Assembly (NCBI GenBank): GCA_944385625.1 | Contig: CALWXZ010000006.1 | Location: 1-47,141 of the forward strand | Source of the DNA: an uncultured Flavonifractor sp. | Lineage (GTDB): Bacteria; Bacillota; Clostridia; Oscillospirales; Oscillospiraceae | Reading direction: 5' to 3' | DNA: 47,141 nucleotides | Made by a program: the position numbers and the translations under genes | Part shown: positions 33,288 to 41,405 of the stretch, one piece after another | How the letters are laid out: every line of letters starts with the position of its first letter | Position numbering within the stretch: the stretch's first letter is position 1 | The notes under the pieces: generated by a model | What the model saw: the letters and a program-made list of their open reading frames with translations, nothing else | The model's database searches: none | What the model was told of the DNA's origin: nothing

Positions 33288-33314
33288 GGGGGGACGCCGA
33301 AATGGCGTCCCCCC
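33288..33314 (+). terminator. Hairpin after the microprotein gene
   Basis: GGGGGGACGCC (33288-33298) pairs perfectly with GGCGTCCCCCC (33304-33314) across a GAAAT loop. The following tract is only weakly T-rich, so termination may be partial. Confidence 0.55.
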
Positions 33315-33368
33315 AATTCGTCTTTATGGCCTGCGCTGAGCATATAGTGGCAGAAAGGGGGGGCGAGT

Positions 33369-33908
33369 ATGGAGAGGCGGTTTTCTCTGTGGGAGGGCCG
33401 GGGCTGGCTTACGGTCCGGGAGGAGCAGGGAAGGGCGGTGTGTACCGCCCAGCTGCCCGACGATCAAAAGGGATTGTATAAAGGCTGGCTGACCGGCGCG
33501 GGGGGCAGGGCTCTGCTGGGCACCTTTGTCCCTCAGAACGGCGCGCTGCGGCTGGAGCGCACCCTGTCGCTGGAGGAGCTGAAGCGGCAGGGTGCCTGGC
33601 CGCCGGAGGGGGGACAGGTGGTGCTGGCCTTCTCCTTTGGCGGGGAGACAACCCCGCCCCGGGGCTGGAGCTGGGAAAATGCCCCCGGGCGGTTGATGGG
33701 AGAGCCCCTGCTGGCGTCGGCTGCCGGCGGTCCTGCCCTGGTCAGAAGGGAGGAGGGCGGCTTCTCCCTGGCCTACCGCTTCCGGCCCGACCGGCCCTTT
33801 CCCCTGACCCCTCTGTTCTGCTTCGCACGGGTTGAGGAGCTGGAGGGACGGCCCTACCTCCGCTTTCCCTTTCGGAAGGGGGGCTGTCCCCGGCTGGGAG
33901 AGTTGTAA
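33369..33908 (+). CDS. Conserved-looking protein of unknown function
   Basis: 179 residues, soluble and without signal or membrane segments. Alternating hydrophobic and polar stretches (FSLWEGRGWLTVREEQGRAVCTAQL at the start, VVLAFSFGG near 84-92, FSLAYRFRPDRPFPLTPLFCFARV near 132-155) suggest mainly beta structure. The last third is rich in Pro, Arg and Gly. I recognise no family. A GGGGGGCGAG stretch provides a plausible ribosome-binding site for the ATG at 33369. It is followed by Mini-III 61 bases later on the same strand and may be cotranscribed with it. Codon use is like the surrounding core genes. Confidence 0.6.
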   Translation: MERRFSLWEGRGWLTVREEQGRAVCTAQLPDDQKGLYKGWLTGAGGRALLGTFVPQNGALRLERTLSLEELKRQGAWPPEGGQVVLAFSFGGETTPPRGWSWENAPGRLMGEPLLASAAGGPALVRREEGGFSLAYRFRPDRPFPLTPLFCFARVEELEGRPYLRFPFRKGGCPRLGEL

Positions 33909-33969
33909 TTTCCGTTTATTTGCGGTATACTGGCACAATGAAATCCCATCTGCAAATGAGGAATGGACT

Positions 33970-34383
33970 ATGACCGACTATTTTCATCTCAATGCCGGGC
34001 CGGAGCTGCTCCAGGGGATCAGCAGCCTGGGACTGGCCCATCTGGGAGACGGCGTCTTTGAGCTGATGGTGCGCTCCTGGCTGTGCCTCCACGGCAAGGC
34101 AACCTCCAAGGGCCTCCACCGGGCCACCGTCCGCTATGTGGCCGCTCCCGCCCAGGCCAGAGCTGTGGAGAAAATCCTCCCCCTGCTGGAGGAGGAGGAG
34201 CACGATGTGTTCCGCCGGGGCCGCAACACCAGCCCCCACAGCGTGCCCCAGAACGCCAGCCGGGCCGACTACCAGGCGGCCACCGGACTGGAGACCCTGT
34301 TTGGCTGGCTGTGGCTCCAGGGCCGTACCGAAAGGCTCAATACACTGTTTGCCGTGATGATGGAGGAAGAGGAATGCCGCTAG
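33970..34383 (+). CDS. mrnC: Mini-ribonuclease III
   Basis: 137 residues, an RNase III catalytic domain without a dsRNA-binding domain. LAHLGDGVFELMVRSWL (about 22-38) is the RNase III signature region with its metal-binding acidic residues, and HDVFRRGRNTSPHSVPQNAS.ADYQAATGLETLFGWLWLQG is highly typical of Mini-III. In Bacillus the enzyme matures 23S rRNA. The start ATG at 33970 has GAGG 9-12 bases upstream; longer in-frame frames have no support. It overlaps the following rqcH gene by 10 bases, so the two are translationally coupled and tie rRNA maturation to ribosome rescue. Confidence 0.92.
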   Translation: MTDYFHLNAGPELLQGISSLGLAHLGDGVFELMVRSWLCLHGKATSKGLHRATVRYVAAPAQARAVEKILPLLEEEEHDVFRRGRNTSPHSVPQNASRADYQAATGLETLFGWLWLQGRTERLNTLFAVMMEEEECR

Positions 34384-36098
34384 ACGCACTGTGCCTGACC
34401 GCCGTGGCGGAGGAACTCCGCCAGGCCGTGGCGGGGGGGAAGATCGACAAGATCTACCAGCCCACCCGGGATGAGATCGTGATTTTCCTCCGGGGGCAGA
34501 GGGAGAATCTGAAGCTGCTGCTCTCGGCCAACCCCGGCCATCCCCGGGCCCACCTCACCACCCTGAACCGGGAGAACCCGGACAAGCCCCCCATGTTCTG
34601 TATGCTGCTGCGCAAGCACCTGCTGGGCGGCCGCATCCTGGAGCTGAACCAGCCCCCCTTGGAGCGTATTCTGGACTTCAAACTGGAGACCATAGACGAG
34701 CTGGGGGACCGGGTGGAGCGCCGCCTGGTGCTGGAGGCCATGGGCCGCAACGCCAACCTGATCCTGCTGGACGGGGAGGGCCGCGTCATCGATTGTATCC
34801 GCCGCATCGACGGCGATCTGTCCAAGGGACAGCGTCAGGTGTTGCCCGGTCTCTTTTATCGTCTCCCTGCGCCGCCTGCCAAGCTAAATCCCTTTACACT
34901 GGAAGAGGATGCGCTGCGGGCTGCCCTGGATAATCCCATGGGGAAAGAGCCGGAAAAGCTGCTGATGGATACCTTTACAGGCTTTTCACCCCTGATTGCC
35001 CGGGAAATTGTTTTCCGGGCCGGAGGAGAGGAGGGCCTGGTGGAGGAGCTGCTCAAGCTGAAACATACTGTACAGCAGAAAGCCTTTATAGCTTATCTGC
35101 TGGTACGGGAGGGCAAGCCGGTGGATTTTTCCTTCCTGCCCATCCTACAGTACGGGCCGGAGACCGAGAGCATTCGCCAGGACAGCTTTTCCGCCCTGCT
35201 GGACGGGTTTTATGAGCGCCGGGAGGCGGCGGAGCGAGTACGCCAGCGGGGACAGGATCTGGTGAAGGCGGTGACCAACGCTCGGGACCGCACGGCCCGC
35301 AAGTTGGCCAATCAGGCCAAGGAGCTGGCCGCCACCCTTGACCGGGAGAAGCTGCGGGAGCAGGGGGACATCATCACCTCCAACCTCCACCGGATGGAGA
35401 AGGGGATGGCGGTGCTCCGCGCCCAGAACTTCTACGACCCGGACTACAGGGAGATCGACATCAAGCTGGACCCGCTGCTCACCCCCCAGCAGAACGCCGC
35501 CAAATATTATAAGGATTACAACAAGGCCAAGAAGGCGGAGGAAATGCTCACCATCCAGATCGAAAAGGGCGAGCGCGAGCTGGAGTATCTCAACAGCGTG
35601 CTGGAGAACATCAGTCTGGCGGAGGGAGAGCGGGATTTGGGGGAGATCCGGCAGGAACTCACCGACACCGGCTATCTCCGCCGGCCCAAGACCGCCGCCA
35701 AACGGGTGAAGCGGGTGGCGGGCAGGCCCATGGAGTTTCGCTCCACCGCCGGGCTGCGCATCACCGTGGGCAAGAACAACAGCCAGAACGATCAGCTCAC
35801 CACCAAGATGGCCTACAAGAGCGACATCTGGCTCCACACCCAGAAGATCCACGGCTCCCACGTGATCCTGTGGCTGGAGGGGGGCGAGGCCGACGCCCGG
35901 AGCCTCACCGAGGCGGCCATTCTGGCGGCCACCTTCTCCCAGGCGGGGGACAGCACCCGTGTACCGGTGGACTATACCCCGGTGAAATATGTGAAGAAGC
36001 CCGCCGGGGCCCGGCCGGGTATGGTGGTGTACACCACCTACCAGACCGCCGTGGTGGACCCGGACCACGAGCTGGCCCGCCGCCTGCGGATTAAATAG
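34374..36098 (+). CDS. rqcH: RqcH (NFACT family, ribosome-associated quality control)
   Basis: 574 residues. The NFACT-N domain (about 1-260) contains LRKHLLGGRILELNQPPLERIL, a coiled-coil middle region (about 280-440) and a C-terminal NFACT-R domain with YKSDIWLHTQKIHGSHVIL. RqcH binds 50S subunits with trapped peptidyl-tRNA and adds alanine tails that target the chain for degradation. The position equivalent to the catalytic Asp-Arg pair (D97/R98 in Bacillus) reads E97-R98 here, a conservative change. Some homologues are annotated as fibronectin-binding proteins, which is secondary or outdated. The ATG at 34374 overlaps the Mini-III end. Confidence 0.9.
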   Translation: MPLDALCLTAVAEELRQAVAGGKIDKIYQPTRDEIVIFLRGQRENLKLLLSANPGHPRAHLTTLNRENPDKPPMFCMLLRKHLLGGRILELNQPPLERILDFKLETIDELGDRVERRLVLEAMGRNANLILLDGEGRVIDCIRRIDGDLSKGQRQVLPGLFYRLPAPPAKLNPFTLEEDALRAALDNPMGKEPEKLLMDTFTGFSPLIAREIVFRAGGEEGLVEELLKLKHTVQQKAFIAYLLVREGKPVDFSFLPILQYGPETESIRQDSFSALLDGFYERREAAERVRQRGQDLVKAVTNARDRTARKLANQAKELAATLDREKLREQGDIITSNLHRMEKGMAVLRAQNFYDPDYREIDIKLDPLLTPQQNAAKYYKDYNKAKKAEEMLTIQIEKGERELEYLNSVLENISLAEGERDLGEIRQELTDTGYLRRPKTAAKRVKRVAGRPMEFRSTAGLRITVGKNNSQNDQLTTKMAYKSDIWLHTQKIHGSHVILWLEGGEADARSLTEAAILAATFSQAGDSTRVPVDYTPVKYVKKPAGARPGMVVYTTYQTAVVDPDHELARRLRIK

Positions 36099-36130
36099 GG
36101 CGGGGCTTGCCCCGCCGATGGAGGAATACC

Positions 36131-36820
36131 ATGGAAACCTGTCATATTTTAGTGGTGGAGGACGACCAGGATATCAACAACCTGCTGTGCAGGATATTGA
36201 CCGGGGCGGGCTATGACTGCCGGCCCGCCTACTCGGGCAGCGAGGCCGCCCTGTGGGCCCAGCAGTACGACTACGACCTGGTGCTGCTGGACCTGATGCT
36301 TCCCGGCCTCACCGGGGAGGAGTTTATCGCCCAGCTGCGCCGGCGCAAGACCATGCCCATCATCGTCCTCTCCGCCAAGGCGGGGCTGGAGGACCGGGTC
36401 AACGTACTGCGGCTGGGGGCGGACGACTTCATCCCCAAGCCCTTTGACAACGCCGAGGTGCTGGCCCGGGTGGAGGCCCAGCTGCGCCGGTACAAGCAGT
36501 TTGACCGGGGCAGCGGGGGCGCGGTGCTTACCCACGGGGATCTGGTGCTGGACAAGGAGGGAGTCACCGTGACAGCCGGCGGCAAGCCGGTGACGGTGAC
36601 CGCCCGGGAGTTTCGTATCCTTGCCCTGCTGATGGAGCATCCCAAGAAGGTATTTACCCGGGAGGAGCTCTACCAGCAGGTGTGGGGCGGGGAGTATATG
36701 GGGGATGACAACACGGTGAACGTCCACATCTCCAACCTGCGCTCCAAGCTGGCCAAGGCCAGCCCCACGGAGTACATCAAGACGGTGTGGGGCATCGGCT
36801 TCAAGCTGAACGACCGATAG
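36131..36820 (+). CDS. OmpR/PhoB-type response regulator
   Basis: 229 residues. The receiver domain has VVEDDQD (acidic pocket), phosphoacceptor D54 in VLLDLMLPG and a conserved K in the IPKPFD segment. The C-terminal winged helix (about 130-227) has TAREFRILALLMEHPKKVFTREELYQQVWGGEY and VNVHISNLRSKL. GGAGGA precedes the ATG at 36131; the in-frame extension to 36107 is unsupported. It begins the regulator-ABC-permease-permease-kinase module and is probably phosphorylated by the histidine kinase at 39421. Confidence 0.93.
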   Translation: METCHILVVEDDQDINNLLCRILTGAGYDCRPAYSGSEAALWAQQYDYDLVLLDLMLPGLTGEEFIAQLRRRKTMPIIVLSAKAGLEDRVNVLRLGADDFIPKPFDNAEVLARVEAQLRRYKQFDRGSGGAVLTHGDLVLDKEGVTVTAGGKPVTVTAREFRILALLMEHPKKVFTREELYQQVWGGEYMGDDNTVNVHISNLRSKLAKASPTEYIKTVWGIGFKLNDR

Positions 36821-36917
36821 GTCCCCCAATTTTAAACATTCTTCACCTTTGCTTAAAGCCCGGTTATTGCCTTGGCTGTATACTGGCATCACAAACAAAG
36901 CGAAAGGCTGATGTGCA

Positions 36918-37838
36918 ATGACAGATACCGTATTGAACACCAAGGGCCTGACCAAGCGGTACGGCCCCCACACTGCGGTGGACCGGGCGGAGCTGACGGT
37001 GGAGAAGGGCCAGATCTACGGCCTGGTGGGCCGCAACGGCGCGGGAAAGACCACCATCATCCGCATGATTACCGGCCAGACCCTGCCCACAGCGGGGGAG
37101 ATCACCCTCTTTGGCGCGGGGGGGCGGGACCTGCTGAAGCTGCGGGCCCGCACAGGGGTCATGGTGGAGACCCCCAGCTTCTATCCCTATCTCACCGCCC
37201 GGCAGAACCTGGAGTACTACCGCATCCAGCGGGGTATCCCCGGCAAGGAGACGGTGGACCAGGTGCTGGAGGAGACCGACCTGGCCGGCACTGGGAAGAA
37301 GGTCTTTAAAAACTTCTCACTGGGCATGAAGCAGCGGCTGGGCCTGGCCCTGGCCCTGATGAACCGGCCCGACTTCCTGCTGCTGGACGAGCCCATCAAC
37401 GGCCTGGACCCGGAGGGCATTGTGGAGTTCCGCAATCTGCTGCTCAAGCTCAACCGGGAGCGGCAGACCACCATCCTCATCTCCAGCCACATTCTGCCGG
37501 AGCTGGCCAACCTGGCCACCTGTTACGGCTTCATCGACAACGGGGTCATGCTGGAGCAGATCACCGCCCGGGCCCTGGAGGAGAAATGCCGGGCCTGTAT
37601 CGAGGTGGGGGTGGACGATCCCGCAGCCGCCTCCCTGGTGCTGGAGCAGAAGCTGGGTACCCGGGACTATGAGGTGCTGCCCGGCGGTCTGCTGCGGCTG
37701 TACAGCTTCCTGGACCAGCCCCAGACGGTGGCCCGGGTGCTGGTGGAGGGAGGATTGGCCCTGAGATCCATTGAAAGCCGGGGAGCCAACCTGGAGGACT
37801 ACTTCCTGTCCATGATCGGAGGTGTCCGTCATGCGTAA
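36918..37838 (+). CDS. ABC transporter ATP-binding protein (ABC-2 type, antibiotic-peptide group)
   Basis: 306 residues. Walker A GRNGAGKTT (38-46), signature FSLGMKQRLGLA (near 132) and Walker B FLLLDEPINGLDP (near 153) are intact. A C-terminal extension of about 85 residues is typical of BcrA/NatA-type ATPases that pair with ABC-2 permeases. Members expel or detoxify bacitracin, lantibiotics or similar peptides. The gene starts 97 bases after the response regulator stop; the gap has no strong terminator. It overlaps the first permease gene (start at 37831), so the three ABC genes are one unit. Confidence 0.9.
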   Translation: MTDTVLNTKGLTKRYGPHTAVDRAELTVEKGQIYGLVGRNGAGKTTIIRMITGQTLPTAGEITLFGAGGRDLLKLRARTGVMVETPSFYPYLTARQNLEYYRIQRGIPGKETVDQVLEETDLAGTGKKVFKNFSLGMKQRLGLALALMNRPDFLLLDEPINGLDPEGIVEFRNLLLKLNRERQTTILISSHILPELANLATCYGFIDNGVMLEQITARALEEKCRACIEVGVDDPAAASLVLEQKLGTRDYEVLPGGLLRLYSFLDQPQTVARVLVEGGLALRSIESRGANLEDYFLSMIGGVRHA

Positions 37839-38586
37839 CTATCTGGCCGCCGAGTGCTACAAGGTATTCCGGAGAAAATATTTCTACCTGTCCCTGGTGG
37901 TGGTGCTGGCCCTGGAGGGGCTGATGCTGTGGGGCTGCTGGTTCACCTGGTCCAACGGCAACACCAACATGGATTTCTACTCCGCCGCCGTGATCGTGGT
38001 CATGATGATGAGCGTGGGCCTGTACGCCCCCATCCTCACCGGCGACATGGTCTTTTCCGAGCAGTATAAGCACAACACCCTGAAAAATGAGGTGGCCTAC
38101 GGCATTCCCCGCCGGCGGATCTACCTGGGCAAGCTGCTGGTGGCCACCCTGGTGGCCCTGATCGCCGCCGCTGTGATGGTGGCGGTGTATGTGGGGGGGT
38201 GCTGGGTGCTGCTGCCCCATAACCAGTCCGACCAGCTGGCCCTGGCCGCCATCGGCTACACCCTGGCCGGGTCTCTGCCTCTGTGGCTGGGGGCCCAGGG
38301 ACTGGTGCTGGCCTGCTACTTCCTGGTGCGCAACACCACCCTGGCCGCTTTTGTGGCGGTGGCTCTGCTGGGCGTGGTGCCCCCCATTCTTCAGCTGTGC
38401 GGTCTGCTCATCCATCCGATTTTTGAGACTGTGCGCCAGTTCATGCCAGCCGTGATGCTGGATGGGCTGCGGAGCCACGCCTTCCAGTGGGACTATGTGG
38501 GTCAGTGCTGGATCGTGGGCCTGGTGCTGCTGGTGGGAGCCACTGTGGCGGGCGCCCTGGCCTTCCAGAAAAAAGAGATCCGCTGA
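37831..38586 (+). CDS. ABC-2 permease subunit 1
   Basis: 251 residues with six membrane segments. The ATG at 37831 follows GGAGG by eight bases; the GTG at 37822 is a poorer alternative. It contains HNTLKNEVAYGIPRRRIYLGKLL in the first cytoplasmic loop, the LKNE/RR-YLGK motif shared with lantibiotic-immunity type permeases. The following permease gene has the same motif at the matching position, so the two arose by tandem duplication and probably form a heterodimer with the ATPase. Confidence 0.85.
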   Translation: MRNYLAAECYKVFRRKYFYLSLVVVLALEGLMLWGCWFTWSNGNTNMDFYSAAVIVVMMMSVGLYAPILTGDMVFSEQYKHNTLKNEVAYGIPRRRIYLGKLLVATLVALIAAAVMVAVYVGGCWVLLPHNQSDQLALAAIGYTLAGSLPLWLGAQGLVLACYFLVRNTTLAAFVAVALLGVVPPILQLCGLLIHPIFETVRQFMPAVMLDGLRSHAFQWDYVGQCWIVGLVLLVGATVAGALAFQKKEIR

Positions 38587-38608
38587 GCGGGAGCCGGGAG
38601 GGAGAACC

Positions 38609-39352
38609 ATGCTCAATTACATCCGGGCCGAGCTGTGGAAGGCCTTCCGGCACAAGGGTAGCTATATTCTGCTCCTGGTTCTGGCGGGGGGCACCGCCCT
38701 GTTTACCACCCTGATGCTGTGGGCGGAGTCCTTTTATGAGATGGCGTCCGCCGCCACCACCACCATGCTGCTGGGGCTGCTGGTGGCTCCGCTGCTCACC
38801 CAGCTGGTGGATGGAGGGACCCTGCATACGCTGAAAAACGAGATATCCTTTGGCATCTCCCGCCGGCGGATCTACCTGGGCAAACTGCTGACCGGGCTGC
38901 TGCTGGGCCTGGCCCTGTGCCTGCTTCTGATGGGGGGCTATCTGGGGGTGGGGTGGGTTCTGCTGCCCCACAGCCCGGAGCAGGACCTGACGGCCCTGGC
39001 CATCGTGGGCTTCACCCTACTGGGCGCGCTGCCCGTCTGGTGTGGGGTGTACGGGCTGTGCCATCTGCTGGCCATGCTCGTCCCCAGCACGGCGGGGTGG
39101 ATCGCCATTTATTATGTGTTCACCTTCTTCGGCCAGCCCATTCTGGTATCGGTCATTGCGGCCTTTACCGGGGAACAAATGAGCAGCCTGCTCCAGGCGG
39201 TGCTGATGCCCATATCGCTGCTGCTGCCCGACGTGCTGTCAGGCTGGCTCAGCTGGGAGTACCAGCTTTGGTGCTGGACGATTGGGCTGGGCTGGCTGGC
39301 TGTCATGACGGCGCTGGGACTGTTCTGGTTCGGGCGGCGGGAGATCAAATAA
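38609..39352 (+). CDS. ABC-2 permease subunit 2
   Basis: 247 residues and six membrane segments. GGGAGGGAG precedes the ATG. It is paralogous to the upstream permease across its length, sharing YIRAELWKAFRHKGSY against YLAAECYKVFRRKYFY at the N terminus and HTLKNEISFGISRRRIYLGKLL in the loop. The arrangement ATPase, permease, permease, then kinase matches Clostridial peptide-antibiotic resistance systems such as Cpr or NisFEG-like loci (resemblance, not proven). Confidence 0.85.
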   Translation: MLNYIRAELWKAFRHKGSYILLLVLAGGTALFTTLMLWAESFYEMASAATTTMLLGLLVAPLLTQLVDGGTLHTLKNEISFGISRRRIYLGKLLTGLLLGLALCLLLMGGYLGVGWVLLPHSPEQDLTALAIVGFTLLGALPVWCGVYGLCHLLAMLVPSTAGWIAIYYVFTFFGQPILVSVIAAFTGEQMSSLLQAVLMPISLLLPDVLSGWLSWEYQLWCWTIGLGWLAVMTALGLFWFGRREIK

Positions 39353-39363
39353 GAAATTACCTT

Positions 39364-39402
39364 CCCAGGGGCGTGCCGCAGCTGCGGCACGCCCCCTTGG
39401 GC
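39364..39402 (+). terminator. GC-rich palindromic hairpin between permease 2 and the kinase gene
   Basis: GGGGCGTGCCGCA pairs perfectly with its complement around AGCT, with outer CCCA/TGGG pairing. There is no T tract. It could attenuate kinase expression relative to the transporter, or protect the upstream mRNA. Confidence 0.55.
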
Positions 39403-39420
39403 TGGAAAGGAGAGGGGACC

Positions 39421-40344
39421 ATGGCCGTTATCCTGTGTATCCTGCTGGCGGGGGTCAGCGGCGGGCTGGGCCTGTGGGTGTGGACCCAGCGGCGGGCGCT
39501 GAGAAGCGCCGCCCGTCAGCTGAAAGCGCTGGAGGAGACGAACAGCACCGCCCGGCTGCGGCTGGCGGTGCCCAACCGTTCGGCGGAGCAACTGCTGGAG
39601 GGGGTCAACCGGCTGCTGGAGCTGCGGCGGGAGGACCAGGCGGTCTGGCTGGAGCGGGAGCGCTCCCTCCGCCAGCAGATTGCCAATGTGTCCCATGACC
39701 TGCGAACGCCCCTGACCTCCATTCTGGGCTATCTCCAGCTGCTGGAGGACCCGGCGCTGCCGGAGGGGGAGCGGCGGGAATACCTCCAGGTGGTGGAGGG
39801 CCGGGCCAGGGCCCTTCAGAGCCTTATCACCGGCTTTTACGATCTGTCCCGTCTGGAGGGGGGCGAGTATCCCCTGGAGCGGGAGGCCGTCAACCTCTAT
39901 TCCTGCCTGTCCGGCCTGCTGGCTGCCTTCTACAACGACTTTACCGACCGGGGCTTTGAGATGACGGTGGAGCTGGCGGAGCACCTACCGCCGGTCCAGG
40001 CGGACAGCGGGGGAGCCCTGCGGGTGTTCACCAACCTGATCCGCAACGCTCTGGACCACGGCCGGGGCAAAATGACCATCCGGCTCTGGCAGGAGGGGGA
40101 GCAGGTGGTGAGCCTGTTCGCCAACCAGACCGACGAGCTGACGGCGGAGGACCTGCCACATATCTTCGACCGCTTCTTTACCTCAGATAAAATGCGCACC
40201 GGCCGCAATACCGGCCTGGGCCTGGCCATTGTTAAGACGCTGGCCGAGCAGATGGGATGCAAACTGACGGCAGAACTGGAAAACGGTATGTTTGCCATTC
40301 GGGTACTATGGCCCCTGTGGCGGGGGAATGGTTTTGGCGGGTGA
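39421..40344 (+). CDS. Membrane sensor histidine kinase
   Basis: 307 residues. One N-terminal membrane helix (2-21) has almost no extracellular part. It is followed by a dimerisation helix with H-box SHDLRTPLTSILGYL (H92) and a catalytic domain with N-box NLIRNALDHG, then GLGLAIVKTLAEQMG. Kinases with so short a sensor often detect stimuli through partner transporter subunits, as in Bce-type systems. The AAGGAGAGGGG stretch supports the ATG. It is the last gene of the module; the response regulator is the first, with the three ABC genes between them. Confidence 0.9.
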   Translation: MAVILCILLAGVSGGLGLWVWTQRRALRSAARQLKALEETNSTARLRLAVPNRSAEQLLEGVNRLLELRREDQAVWLERERSLRQQIANVSHDLRTPLTSILGYLQLLEDPALPEGERREYLQVVEGRARALQSLITGFYDLSRLEGGEYPLEREAVNLYSCLSGLLAAFYNDFTDRGFEMTVELAEHLPPVQADSGGALRVFTNLIRNALDHGRGKMTIRLWQEGEQVVSLFANQTDELTAEDLPHIFDRFFTSDKMRTGRNTGLGLAIVKTLAEQMGCKLTAELENGMFAIRVLWPLWRGNGFGG

Positions 40345-40368
40345 TAGGCTAAAGCGGATGATTGACGC

Positions 40369-40397
40369 TTGACAAAGCAAGGGAAAACTGATATCGT
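40369..40397 (+). promoter_or_regulatory. Promoter of nfnAB
   Basis: A perfect TTGACA (40369-40374), a 17-base spacer and TATCGT (40392-40397). The predicted leader is about 130 bases before the nfnA ATG. Confidence 0.5.
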
Positions 40398-40532
40398 TTA
40401 TCCGTATGACTGGAAGGCCGCAAACCATTGAGGCTGTAAGGTTTTCTAAACTGGGCAGTCATAAAATGGAGAAAGCGGCCGTGACGGGAAACCGTGCCGC
40501 AGATTGTTATTGAGAAGAAGAGGTTGAATACT

Positions 40533-41390
40533 ATGGTAAAGATTGTACGCAAGAAGGTGCTCAACCCCAGCGTCACTCTGCTGGAGGTGGAGGCCCCCCT
40601 GATCGCCAAAAAGGCGCGGGCGGGACAGTTTATCATTCTGCGGCTGGATGAGCAGGGAGAGCGCATCCCCCTGACCATCGCCGACTATGACCGGGAGAAG
40701 GGCACCATTACTATTATCTTCCAGAAGGTGGGCCTGACCACCGAGCTGCTGGCCGACCTGAACGAGGGCGACCACATCCAGGACTTCGTGGGTCCTCTGG
40801 GCCTGCCCACCGAGCTGCCCGAGGGCGCCAAGCGCGTCTGCGTGGTGGGCGGCGGCGTGGGCTGCGCCATCGCCTATCCTCAGGCCAAGACCTGTCATGC
40901 CGAGGGCCTGGAGGTGGACGTCATCGCCGGCTTCCGCTCCAAGGATATCGTCATCCTTGAGGATGAGTTCAAGTCGGTCAGCGACCACTGCTACATCATG
41001 ACCGATGACGGCTCCTATGGCGAGAAGGGCTTCGTTACCGTCAAGCTGAAGGAGCTTATTGATTCCGGCGTTCACTATGACGCCGTCATCGCCATCGGCC
41101 CCATCCCCATGATGAAGTTTGTCTCCAAGACCACCGAGCCTTACGGCATCAAGACCATCGTGTCCCTGAACCCCATTATGATCGACGGCACCGGGATGTG
41201 CGGCGGCTGCCGGGTCACTGTGGGCGGCAAGATGAAGTTTGCCTGCGTGGATGGGCCTGACTTCGACGGCCATGAGGTGGACTTTGACGAGCTGATGAAC
41301 CGGAACGCGGTCTACCGCGCCCAGGAGGCGGAGGAGAAGGAGCGCCACGCCTGCCGGTTGGACCAGCTTGCCAAGGAAATGATCCAGTAA
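40533..41390 (+). CDS. nfnA: NfnA: FAD/NAD-binding subunit of NADH-dependent ferredoxin:NADP+ oxidoreductase
   Basis: 285 residues of the dihydroorotate-dehydrogenase electron-transfer-subunit type. The FAD-binding segment (RIPLTIADYD, near 44-53), the NAD(H) site VCVVGGGVGCAIAYP (102-116) and a C-terminal 2Fe-2S site with C223, C226 and C238 are visible. D218 lies where NfnA homologues use an aspartate as fourth ligand. With NfnB it couples ferredoxin, NADH and NADPH by flavin-based electron bifurcation. The ATG at 40533 has GAAGAGG upstream; the earlier start at 40494 is not conserved. It lies 15 bases before nfnB. Confidence 0.88.
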   Translation: MVKIVRKKVLNPSVTLLEVEAPLIAKKARAGQFIILRLDEQGERIPLTIADYDREKGTITIIFQKVGLTTELLADLNEGDHIQDFVGPLGLPTELPEGAKRVCVVGGGVGCAIAYPQAKTCHAEGLEVDVIAGFRSKDIVILEDEFKSVSDHCYIMTDDGSYGEKGFVTVKLKELIDSGVHYDAVIAIGPIPMMKFVSKTTEPYGIKTIVSLNPIMIDGTGMCGGCRVTVGGKMKFACVDGPDFDGHEVDFDELMNRNAVYRAQEAEEKERHACRLDQLAKEMIQ

Positions 41391-41405
41391 GGAGGGACTG
41401 AGACA

